From contig WRMH01000010.1 of assembly GCA_009777235.1 (NCBI GenBank), positions 1-64,000 on the forward strand: 64,000 nt of DNA, given 5' to 3'. The notes under the pieces are model-generated. The model ran no database searches. It was given only the letters and a program-made list of their open reading frames with translations, and had not been told where the DNA came from. This document shows positions 7,627 to 14,711 of this stretch, piece by piece (position 1 is the first letter of the stretch; every line of letters starts with the position of its first letter). Made by a program: the position numbers and the translations under genes. The stretch is from Oscillospiraceae bacterium. Its GTDB lineage: Bacteria; Bacillota; Clostridia; Oscillospirales; Oscillospiraceae.

Positions 7627-9072
7627 ATGAGTAAATTTATGGATGAGGATTTTCTGCTCACAGGCAAGACGGCAAAAAAGCTATATCATAACTGCGCATC
7701 CAAGATGCCGATCATTGATTATCATTGCCATATTGACCCTGCCGAAATTTATCAAAACAAGCGCTTTGCCGACTTGTCGGAAATTTGGCTTTCCGGCGAT
7801 CACTATAAGTGGAGGCTCATGCGGGCTTCGGGGATAGAAGAGGAGCTTATCACGGGCAATGCTTCAAACCGGGAAAAATTTGAGGCATTTGCAAGCATAT
7901 TGCCTCGCGCAATAGGAAATCCAGTATATCACTGGGCGCATTTGGAACTAAAGCGTTTCTTTGATATTGATATACCGCTGAATTCCCGCAGCGCTGGCGA
8001 TATTTGGGAAGCGGTCTCACAAAGGCTCTCGAAAGATAATAGCCTTCGCGCTCGCGGCATAATCAAAAGCATGAATGTTAAGACCATTGTTACTACGGAC
8101 GATCCGACGGACAGCCTAAGGTGGCACAAAAAGATAGCGAGCGATGATAGTTTTGACGTAAATGTGCTGCCTTGCTGGCGTCCTGATATGGTAATGGGCA
8201 TTGATTGTGACAATTTTCCCGAATATATACAAAAGCTGTCAGCTGCCGACAGCAACAATGACGGAACATCCGCCGTAGGCGCTAAATCAAATCGGAACAG
8301 CATTAAAAGTCTCGACGATTTAAAGAGCGTATTGCGAGAGCGTATGAACCATTTTGCGGAAAATGGGTGCAAAGCCTCAGATCACGGGATTTTTGAGATT
8401 GTGTACGCACCGGCCTTCGATGAAGAAATATCCGCCATATTCAAAAATGGACTCGAAGGCAAAACGGTCAGCGCGGACGATGCAAATAAGTTTAAATATT
8501 ATATGCTCTCATTTCTCGCAAGAGAATATTCGCGCTTAAATTGGGTAATGCAGCTTCACTACGGCGTTTTGCGAAACGTAAACACGGCCTTGCATAGCAA
8601 ACTAAAAGCAAACGCGGGTTTTGACTGCATAGGCTCTGCCTCCGGGCTTGCCGGGCTTGCAAAATTTTTGGATTCGCTAAATATCACAGGTGAGCTGCCA
8701 AAGACTTTGATTTTTTCGATAAACCCAAATGATAATGAAGCGATAAACACGCTTGCGGCATGCTTTACGGAAGAAAAGGTAAAAGGGAAAGTCCAGCAGG
8801 GGAGCGCGTGGTGGTTTAACGACACATATCAAGGAATGAAGCGGCAGCTCATCAGCTTTGCCGAAAATGGCGTGCTGGGAAATTTTATTGGTATGCTCAC
8901 GGACTCGAGAAGTTTCACAAGCTATACGCGTCATGAATATTTCAGGCGCATTTTATGTGATTTGCTCGGCGGGTTTATTGATACAGGGCGTTATCCTGAC
9001 GATATGGAGCATATCGGAGGCATTGTGCGTGATATTTGCTACAATAACGCAAGGGACTTTTTCGGGTTTTAA
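7627..9072 (+). CDS. uxaC: Uronate (glucuronate/galacturonate) isomerase
   Basis: 481 residues. It converts D-glucuronate to D-fructuronate (and galacturonate to tagaturonate) in the cytoplasm, the first step of hexuronate catabolism. Family signs are the N-terminal MSKFMDEDFLLTGKTAKKLYH, the metal-binding IIDYHCHIDP of the amidohydrolase-like barrel, and the C-terminal segments MLTDSRSFTSYTRHEYFRR and ICYNNARDFF. The ATG at 7627 is preceded by AGGAGGG, which is why longer upstream starts were rejected. It is followed after 27 bp by the reductase that uses its product. Confidence 0.95.
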   Translation: MSKFMDEDFLLTGKTAKKLYHNCASKMPIIDYHCHIDPAEIYQNKRFADLSEIWLSGDHYKWRLMRASGIEEELITGNASNREKFEAFASILPRAIGNPVYHWAHLELKRFFDIDIPLNSRSAGDIWEAVSQRLSKDNSLRARGIIKSMNVKTIVTTDDPTDSLRWHKKIASDDSFDVNVLPCWRPDMVMGIDCDNFPEYIQKLSAADSNNDGTSAVGAKSNRNSIKSLDDLKSVLRERMNHFAENGCKASDHGIFEIVYAPAFDEEISAIFKNGLEGKTVSADDANKFKYYMLSFLAREYSRLNWVMQLHYGVLRNVNTALHSKLKANAGFDCIGSASGLAGLAKFLDSLNITGELPKTLIFSINPNDNEAINTLAACFTEEKVKGKVQQGSAWWFNDTYQGMKRQLISFAENGVLGNFIGMLTDSRSFTSYTRHEYFRRILCDLLGGFIDTGRYPDDMEHIGGIVRDICYNNARDFFGF

Positions 9073-9099
9073 CAAAATCATATCGGAGGCCGCGTCAAC

Positions 9100-10641
9100 A
9101 TGAAATTAAACGATATAGGCATAAAAGACAAAAAATCATGGGAGCAAAAAGGTTATATAACGCCTTGCTTTGATCGTGAGGTCATAAGAAAACACACGAA
9201 GTCCGCTCCCGTATGGCTGCACTTTGGAGCCGGAAATATCTTTCGCGCCTTTATTGTTGTACTCGCTCAGCGGCTTATTGATATGGGCTCGCTAAACGGA
9301 GGCATTATAGCGGGAGAAGGCTATGACTATGAAATTTTGGATATTGCCTATAAACCTTTTGACGACCTGTCAATCTGCGTGACGCTGATGCCTGACGGCA
9401 ATGTCAAAAAAGAGGTCGTCTGTGCCGTCACGGAATCTGTAAAAACAGATAAGGACGGTATGTCAAGGCTGCGTGAGATATTCGCTTCGCCAAATCTGCA
9501 ATTGGTCAGCTTTACAATAACCGAAAAAGCGTATGACATGAACAACCCTTTTATCGGAATTCTCGCGGAGCTGTGCTTATGCCGCTTTATAAACGGAGCT
9601 TTCCCGCTTGCGCTTGTGAGCATGGATAATTGCTCAAATAACGGAATATTGCTCAAAAACGCGGTGCTTGAGTATGCAAAGAAAAATATCAATACGGATG
9701 CCGATTTTCTTTCCTATATAGACAATCCCGAAAAACTTTCATTTCCCTGTACTATGATTGACAAGATTACGCCATATCCCGATCGGGGCGTCGCGAAAAT
9801 GCTCACAGATGACGGCATAGAAGATATGAAAATCTTAGAAACGGCAATGAAATCCGTCACGGCTCCTTTCGTCAACGCGGAAGCTCCCCAGTATCTTGTC
9901 ATAGAAGATGTTTTCCCAAACGGCAGGCCGCCGCTTGAGAAAGTTGGCGTAATGTTTACCGATCGCGAGAGCGTTTATAAGGTTGAAAAAATGAAAGTCA
10001 GCACATGCCTAAATCCGCTACATACGGCAATATCCGTATTTGCGTGTATGCTCGGCTTTACGCGTGTCAGCGACGCCATGCGCGACGAGGATTTGCAAAG
10101 GCTTGTACAAATGGTCGCGAAAGAGGGTTTGCCTGTCGTTTCTGATCCGAAAATTATTTCACCATCAGAATTTATTGACACGGTTTTAAACCTTCGTTTG
10201 CCTAACCCGCATATACCCGACACGCCGCAGCGCATAGCCACGGACACATCAAAAAAACTCGCGGTGCGTTTTGGCGAGACGATAAAAGCATATATGCAAA
10301 GCGATAAGTTAGATATAAGAGAGCTTGTCGCGATACCGCTCGTACTGGCGGGTTGGTGCCGCTATATAATGGGGATTGATGACGACGGCAATGAGTTTGA
10401 AACCGACCCTGATCCGCTTTTGCCTGAGTTAAAACCGCTCTTTGACGGCATAACGCTCGGATGCGATGACAATTACGCTTCGGTGCTGCGGCAAATACTG
10501 TCGAAGAGCGATATATTTGGCGTTGATTTATACAAGGCAGGCATCGCAGAAAAAGTAACTTCGTATTTTGGTCAAATGATATCCGAGCCGGGCGCGATAC
10601 GAAAGGCACTGCAAGAAAACCTGCCTCACGGCAAATCATAA
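9100..10641 (+). CDS. uxuB: Mannitol dehydrogenase family protein, probable fructuronate reductase
   Basis: 513 residues of the long-chain polyol-dehydrogenase family (mannitol dehydrogenase / fructuronate / tagaturonate reductases). The N-terminal Rossmann part shows VWLHFGAGNIFRAF. A later segment reads KVSTCLNPLHTAISVFACMLGF, where the catalytic-helix Lys-x-x-x-x-Asn-x-x-His pattern of the family can be seen (KVSTCLNPLH). By position after uxaC it should reduce D-fructuronate to D-mannonate with NADH. Which substrate is really used cannot be read from sequence; tagaturonate is the main alternative. Confidence 0.82.
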   Translation: MKLNDIGIKDKKSWEQKGYITPCFDREVIRKHTKSAPVWLHFGAGNIFRAFIVVLAQRLIDMGSLNGGIIAGEGYDYEILDIAYKPFDDLSICVTLMPDGNVKKEVVCAVTESVKTDKDGMSRLREIFASPNLQLVSFTITEKAYDMNNPFIGILAELCLCRFINGAFPLALVSMDNCSNNGILLKNAVLEYAKKNINTDADFLSYIDNPEKLSFPCTMIDKITPYPDRGVAKMLTDDGIEDMKILETAMKSVTAPFVNAEAPQYLVIEDVFPNGRPPLEKVGVMFTDRESVYKVEKMKVSTCLNPLHTAISVFACMLGFTRVSDAMRDEDLQRLVQMVAKEGLPVVSDPKIISPSEFIDTVLNLRLPNPHIPDTPQRIATDTSKKLAVRFGETIKAYMQSDKLDIRELVAIPLVLAGWCRYIMGIDDDGNEFETDPDPLLPELKPLFDGITLGCDDNYASVLRQILSKSDIFGVDLYKAGIAEKVTSYFGQMISEPGAIRKALQENLPHGKS

Positions 10642-10766
10642 TATCGGATATGATCGGCTCGGGCATATGAAGCCGGTTCAGGCATTTAGAAGCTGCAAAG
10701 TGCCTCAAAGCCGCGCCGGCAGGCGGATAGTCAGAACATTTTATATTGGAGAAAAAGAATCGAGCT

Positions 10767-12011
10767 ATGTTTGTTGAAAACGAAAAGCAAGGTATCAGCG
10801 TATGTCAAATAAAAGAAAGCCTTTGCGCGTACTTGTCAAGCAAAAGGCTAAACAAAGTGCTGCTCGTCCCCCCCGACATAACACGGAAAAACTCCGGGGC
10901 GGGAATCATCACGGAGCTTTTGTATGATATTCTCGACGATGTTCATATAGATATACTTCCGGCGCTCGGTACGCATATGCCAATGACCAGAGATGAGCAA
11001 ACAGCTTTTTTTGGCGGCAAAATCCCGCCGGAGAGGTTTCTTGTTCATGATTGGCGAAACGGGGTCAGTAAAATAGGGGAGATACCTGCAAAACTCGTGC
11101 GTGAGGTTTCGGAAGGCTTGATCAATGAAAAAATGGAGCTTGAAATTTCAAATTATTTGCTTGATCCGTCATACGACCTCATATTGTCCATCGGCCAGGT
11201 AGTGCCGCATGAGGTTGTCGGAATGGCAAATTATACGAAAAATATAGTCGTTGGCTGCGGCGGTAGCGGAATTATCAGCGCTTCGCACATGCTTGGAGCG
11301 TTTTACGGCCTCGAACGCATAATGGGTAAGGATCATTCCCCGGTGCGTAAGGTTTTCGACTATGCGCAGGAGCAGTACATTTCAAAATTGAGCGTGGAGT
11401 ATATCCTTACGGTTACTCGCACAAGCGGCGGTCAGACAGATATAATCGGATTGTATATGGACAAAAAGCGCGATGGGTTTGACCGTGCGGTGGCTCTTAG
11501 CCAAAAGCATAACCTAAACTATGTGGATAAACCCATAAATACCTGCGCGGTATGGCTCGACGAAAAAGAATACCGCTCGACTTGGCTCGGGAATAAAGCA
11601 ATATACCGCACCAGAATGGCAATCGCGGACGGCGGCCATCTTATGATACTTGCGCCCGGCGTGATGTGCTTTGGCGAAGACTGTGAAATTGACAGGCTTA
11701 TAAGAAAATATGGTTACATAGGCAGGGAAAAAATACTTGCTCTTTGCAAAACAAAGGCGGAGCTAAGGGGCAATCTTTCCGCCGCGGCGCATTTGATACA
11801 CGGCTCATCTGACGGACGCTTTGAAATTACATATGCGACAAAAAATCTTACTCGAGATGAAGTCGAAAGCGTGGGTTTTAGGTATATGCCGCTCGATGAA
11901 GCCATCGCCCTCTATGACCCGCTCCGGCTAAAACCGGGTTATAATACGCTTGCAAGCGGCGATGAGGTATACTTTATCGAAAATCCGGCCTTGGGTCTTT
12001 GGGTATTGTGA
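10767..12011 (+). CDS. LarA-superfamily nickel-pincer racemase/epimerase (possible mannonate/gluconate 2-epimerase)
   Basis: 414 residues from the ATG at 10767; a TTG at 10746 is in frame but overlaps the GGAG site. It belongs to the LarA (DUF2088) superfamily of alpha-hydroxy-acid racemases that use the nickel-pincer nucleotide. Visible active-site residues are DITR (D37-R40), GTH (H70), PHE (H148), YTKN (K158) and SHM (H174). The 10- and 16-residue spacings H148-K158-H174 equal those of L. plantarum LarA H174-K184-H200, so the cofactor-tethering Lys and a Ni-ligand His are kept. It follows uxaC and uxuB in the operon. A D-gluconate 2-epimerase is known in the superfamily; in this position it could turn mannonate into gluconate. 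The substrate is inference. The cofactor-making larB/C/E are not in the window. Confidence 0.8.
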   Translation: MFVENEKQGISVCQIKESLCAYLSSKRLNKVLLVPPDITRKNSGAGIITELLYDILDDVHIDILPALGTHMPMTRDEQTAFFGGKIPPERFLVHDWRNGVSKIGEIPAKLVREVSEGLINEKMELEISNYLLDPSYDLILSIGQVVPHEVVGMANYTKNIVVGCGGSGIISASHMLGAFYGLERIMGKDHSPVRKVFDYAQEQYISKLSVEYILTVTRTSGGQTDIIGLYMDKKRDGFDRAVALSQKHNLNYVDKPINTCAVWLDEKEYRSTWLGNKAIYRTRMAIADGGHLMILAPGVMCFGEDCEIDRLIRKYGYIGREKILALCKTKAELRGNLSAAAHLIHGSSDGRFEITYATKNLTRDEVESVGFRYMPLDEAIALYDPLRLKPGYNTLASGDEVYFIENPALGLWVL

Positions 12012-12077
12012 TTTGTTGCATTTGAAATTACATTTTGATTTTTGACGCAAATAAGAGTAAATTAGTGCCTTAAAAAC

Positions 12078-12107
12078 TTGCATTTGAATACAAAAATAGT
12101 GTATAAT
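12078..12107 (+). promoter_or_regulatory. Promoter of the carD-ispD-ispF unit
   Basis: TATAAT at 12102-12107 lies 18 bp after TTGCAT (12078-12083), a weak -35. The same TTGCATTTGAA string that forms this -35 region also occurs at 12016-12026. The carD start codon is 50 bp downstream. Confidence 0.55.
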
Positions 12108-12156
12108 ACAATAGTAACGCAATCTACAGCGTTATGCTTGAAAGGTTTTGGATTTT

Positions 12157-12633
12157 ATGTTTCAAATTGGGGATATGATTGCTCACCCCATGCACGGTGC
12201 CGGAATAATAGACAGCATCGAAGAGCGAAGAATGAACGGATGCACAAGACAATACTATGTGTTGAAGATGCCTGCCGGTGGTATGGTTGTCATGATACCG
12301 ATTGAGTCATCCGAACAGATTGGCGTCAGACCGATAGTTGACTCAAACGAAGCCGACAATCTCATGGCGTCTATCTCAAATATTGACGCGGAGATGACAT
12401 CAAATTGGAACAGGCGTTACCGTGAGAATATGCAGCGTATCAAAAGCGGCGATTTGATTGAAGTGGCTCGGGTCGTTAAGGGGCTTATGACAAGAGATGT
12501 TGAAAAAGGGCTTTCCACAGGCGAGCGCAAAATGCTCCACTCGGCTAAACAGATTTTTATTTCAGAGATCGTATTATCAAAAAAGCTCTCTTATGAAGAG
12601 GTCGAATCTCGCTTAAACGCTTCACTTGCGTAG
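12157..12633 (+). CDS. CarD/CdnL-family transcription regulator
   Basis: 158 residues from the ATG at 12157, with AAAGG 11 nt upstream. The N-terminal RNA-polymerase-interacting Tudor-like domain starts MFQIGDMIAHPMHGAG and includes YYVLKMPAGGMVVMIP; a helical C-terminal domain follows (MLHSAKQIFISEIVLSKKLSYEEVES). CarD-type proteins bind the polymerase beta subunit and stabilise open promoter complexes. The gene precedes ispD by 8 bp, an association common in Clostridia. Confidence 0.93.
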   Translation: MFQIGDMIAHPMHGAGIIDSIEERRMNGCTRQYYVLKMPAGGMVVMIPIESSEQIGVRPIVDSNEADNLMASISNIDAEMTSNWNRRYRENMQRIKSGDLIEVARVVKGLMTRDVEKGLSTGERKMLHSAKQIFISEIVLSKKLSYEEVESRLNASLA

Positions 12634-12641
12634 GTATTTAT

Positions 12642-13370
12642 ATGCCGCTTTTTAAATTACTAAAGCTATTAATGCCTATATCGTTAAAAAAAACTCCCAC
12701 TTGCAGCGTAGTTATAGCCGCAGCCGGCAGCTCGCAAAGATGCAAAGGGGAGGACAAGCTGTTTTATGAAATAAACGCCAAACCTGTCCTTGCATATACT
12801 ATTGAGGCGTTTCAAAAATGCGATAGCGTCAATGAAATCGTCGTTGTGACAAAAGAAAACAATCTCGGCAAAGCTGCCGATATGTGCCGCCGTTATGGGC
12901 TGACTAAAGTAAGCAAGGTTATCACCGGAGGCATGACAAGAACACAGTCTGTATATAACGGGGTCTGCGCGCTGTCGGATAAAGCAAAGCTCATAGCCAT
13001 CCACGATGGGGCAAGGCCGTGTATCAGCGGCGATATTATTGTAAACACGATAAATAAAGCGGCGAAGTTTAACGCGGCAGTTGCTTGTGTCAAGGTCACA
13101 TCAACCCTTAAAATAGCCGACGGAAGCATGATCATCAAAAAGACCGTGGATAGGGATGGGTTTGTAGAAGTGCAAACACCCCAGATATTCCGGGCGCAAA
13201 TCATAAAAGCCGCGCTCGCGAATGTGATAAAAAAATCTATCGCCTGTACGGATGACTGCGGCGCGGTAGAACTGTTAGCAGTGCCAATACATATCACGGA
13301 AGGTTCAGGAAAGAACATAAAAATCACCACGCCCGAGGACTTGGAGATTGCGGAGGCATTTTTATCATGA
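12642..13370 (+). CDS. ispD: 2-C-methyl-D-erythritol 4-phosphate cytidylyltransferase
   Basis: 242 residues. It makes CDP-methylerythritol in the MEP route to isoprenoids. The nucleotide-binding N-terminus is VVIAAAGSSQRCKGEDKLF, with AIHDGARPC and the later FVEVQTPQIFRA and CTDDCGAVE motifs of the family. About 20 extra residues precede the first strand; an ATG at 12672 is an alternative start. The gene overlaps ispF by 4 bp, so the two consecutive pathway genes are translationally coupled. Confidence 0.95.
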   Translation: MPLFKLLKLLMPISLKKTPTCSVVIAAAGSSQRCKGEDKLFYEINAKPVLAYTIEAFQKCDSVNEIVVVTKENNLGKAADMCRRYGLTKVSKVITGGMTRTQSVYNGVCALSDKAKLIAIHDGARPCISGDIIVNTINKAAKFNAAVACVKVTSTLKIADGSMIIKKTVDRDGFVEVQTPQIFRAQIIKAALANVIKKSIACTDDCGAVELLAVPIHITEGSGKNIKITTPEDLEIAEAFLS

Positions 13371-13855
13371 TGAGTTGTGAGTACAAAATCGGTCACGGAT
13401 ATGACGCCCATAGGCTCATAGGCGGGCGAAAATGCGTATTATGCGGCGTTGAGATACCTTGCCCGTTCGGGCCGGACGGACATTCCGATGCCGATGTGCC
13501 GATACATGCGCTCATGGATGCTTTGCTCGGGGCTTGCGCACTTGGAGATATCGGAGAACACTATCCGCCATCTGAGCGTGCATGGAAAGATATAAGCAGC
13601 ATGGAGCTGCTTGCCAAGACATATGCGCTTATTTTATCGCATGGCTATTGTGTCGGCAACGTGGATATAACCATCGTGCTTGAAGCCCCGCGTTTATCAG
13701 AGTATATAAGGCAGATGAGAGAGAATATAGCCGCGGTTTTAAAAACCGATGTCGGCACTATCAGCGTCAAGGCGACTACGGAAGAGGGCATGGGTTTTAC
13801 CGGAAGCGGCATGGGCGTTTGCGCCACCGCAGTAGTATGTTTGCGCAAAATATGA
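13367..13855 (+). CDS. ispF: 2-C-methyl-D-erythritol 2,4-cyclodiphosphate synthase
   Basis: 162 residues, the normal size. Metal-binding GHGYDAHRL (D and H of DxH), GHSDADVPIHALMDALLGA and the C-terminal KATTEEGMGFTGSGMG signature are all present. It cyclises CDP-ME-2-phosphate to MEcPP. The last five codons and the stop lie in the left copy of the 21-bp direct repeat that bounds the CRISPR-Cas island. No terminator of its own is evident; the hairpin 19 bp downstream has its U-run on the other strand and belongs to the tracrRNA. Confidence 0.97.
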   Translation: MMSCEYKIGHGYDAHRLIGGRKCVLCGVEIPCPFGPDGHSDADVPIHALMDALLGACALGDIGEHYPPSERAWKDISSMELLAKTYALILSHGYCVGNVDITIVLEAPRLSEYIRQMRENIAAVLKTDVGTISVKATTEEGMGFTGSGMGVCATAVVCLRKI

Positions 13856-13861
13856 TATAAT
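13841..13861 (+). repeat. Left copy of 21-bp direct repeat bounding the CRISPR-Cas island
   Basis: A perfect match over 21 bp (TTGCGCAAAA then TATGATATAAT) to 21243-21263. The left copy contains the last codons and stop of ispF; the right copy carries the extended -10 of cdaA. The match stops abruptly on both sides. It may be a target duplication from island insertion, or recurrence of a promoter-like motif. Confidence 0.85.
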
Positions 13862-13866
13862 TAGAT

Positions 13867-13957
13867 AAAAAAGAGGGCTATCAAAGCCCTGCATACGATT
13901 TCGGATTTACCTTATTTGAACTTGTAGTGTAGTTCCAAAGGGGTATCAAGCCCTTGT
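13867..13957 (-). ncRNA. tracrRNA of the type II-A CRISPR-Cas9 system
   Basis: Read leftward, the transcript begins near 13957. It carries an anti-repeat of 26 nt perfectly complementary to the CRISPR repeat (13949-13924), then AAGTTCAAATAAGG, a nexus-like GGTAAATCCG, and ends in the hairpin AGGGCT/AGCCCT (13890-13874) with six T. Paired with the crRNA repeat, a lower stem GUUUGA/UCAAAU and an upper stem flank a GA/AAGU bulge, the same bulge as in S. pyogenes. The expected length is about 91 nt, with only one hairpin after the nexus. The gene is divergent from the cas operon. Ends are predicted, not measured. Confidence 0.93.
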
Positions 13958-13963
13958 GGATAC

Positions 13964-13992
13964 ACTATAACCTAATGATTGTGAGATGTCAA
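13964..13992 (-). promoter_or_regulatory. Promoter of the tracrRNA
   Basis: On the minus strand TTGACA (13992-13987) and TATAGT (13969-13964) are exactly 17 bp apart. The first purine at the usual distance is the A at 13957, just before the anti-repeat. Confidence 0.88.
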
Positions 13993-14114
13993 GCATTTTT
14001 TGCAATGCTTTTTTTGCGTTTGCGATTTTACGATTTTTGTAATGTTGCAGGATTTTTTGTGTAGCATCTCAAAGCTAAACATTTTGAAAAAGAGAAGAAA
14101 AACGCTATGCAGTA

Positions 14115-14123
14115 TGCTATAAT
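14115..14123 (+). promoter_or_regulatory. Extended -10 promoter ahead of regulator relic
   Basis: TGC followed by TATAAT (14118-14123) is an extended -10 box; no convincing -35 is seen. It could drive the truncated regulator and, by read-through, the cas operon. Confidence 0.4.
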
Positions 14124-14172
14124 GAAAATTGAACATTTTAGATAAACATTCATAATAAATCCGAAGAAAGAA

Positions 14173-14520
14173 TTGATATTATGTGATTCCCCGCCTGAAT
14201 TTGATACTGACGAGGATAGGAATTACTTTATTGTTACGCTGCGGCAGCACGAAGGGTTTAGAACTAATGGTGATGAAAAGAAAAAAATGGATGTCCCTGT
14301 AAATGTCCCTGTAAATGTCCCTGTAAATGTCCCTGTATCTCGTAGGGAGAAACTTAAAGAGATTGTTGCTGACAATCCATCAGTTACTGCGTATGAATTA
14401 GCTGCAATTTTCTCCGTGACAACGAAGACAATCAAGCGAGATCTAATCATGCTTAAAAAAACAGGGCAGTTAAAACGTGTTGGTTCCGATAAAACAGGGC
14501 ATTGGGAGATTGTCGAGTAA
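14173..14520 (+). pseudogene. 5'-truncated AlbA_2/HTH regulator remnant
   Basis: The frame starts at a TTG and encodes 115 residues that match only the tail of the larger 'putative DNA-binding domain / ATP-binding' regulators (AlbA_2 family). That tail consists of PPEFDTDEDRNYFIVTLRQHEGF, a VPVN-repeat linker and a final winged helix (VTAYELAAIFSVTTKTIKRDLIMLKKTGQL). The usual 300-400 N-terminal residues are missing; an in-frame stop lies 30 bp upstream. It therefore looks like debris of a lost gene between the tracrRNA and cas9, although a stand-alone small HTH protein is possible. No ribosome site supports the TTG. Confidence 0.65.
14291..14337 (+). repeat. 12-bp tandem repeat (four copies) in the regulator remnant
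   Basis: ATGTCCCTGTAA is repeated at 14291, 14303, 14315 and 14327 (the last copy lacks one base). In frame it encodes the VPVN linker typical of this regulator family, so copy number can change by slippage without loss of frame. Confidence 0.9.
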
Positions 14521-14711
14521 TCATTGAGCTTGAACTTGACTTTATCGAAACTGTATACGTTTTTAATCGAGCGAATGAGGGAAGCCCGTTTTCGGGCAGG
14601 AAGGCGAGAGGACATCTTAGACGAGTTATATAGGATTTTATGGCTACTCTTACAGCAGAGGGGATATTATCTAAAAGTATAAAATTCATGGAAAAGTAAT
14701 AGGGGGACAAT

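Larger units (their letters stand above)
13856..14172. other. Intergenic region with tracrRNA and its promoter
   Basis: 317 bp without a protein gene. It holds the leftward tracrRNA (13867-13957), its promoter (13964-13992) and a rightward extended -10 (14115-14123) ahead of the truncated regulator relic. The stretch 13993-14110 is AT-rich, and I see nothing else in it. Confidence 0.7.

Noticed and set aside
13924-13949. Stray degenerate CRISPR repeat upstream of cas9
   Set aside because: It is flanked on the minus strand by a promoter, a nexus-like sequence and a terminator, so it is the tracrRNA anti-repeat rather than an orphan repeat.
14524-14682. 52-residue TTG-initiated frame between the regulator relic and cas9
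   Set aside because: No ribosome site and no family resemblance; the region also contains a small GCCCG/CGGGC hairpin, but nothing firm could be assigned.
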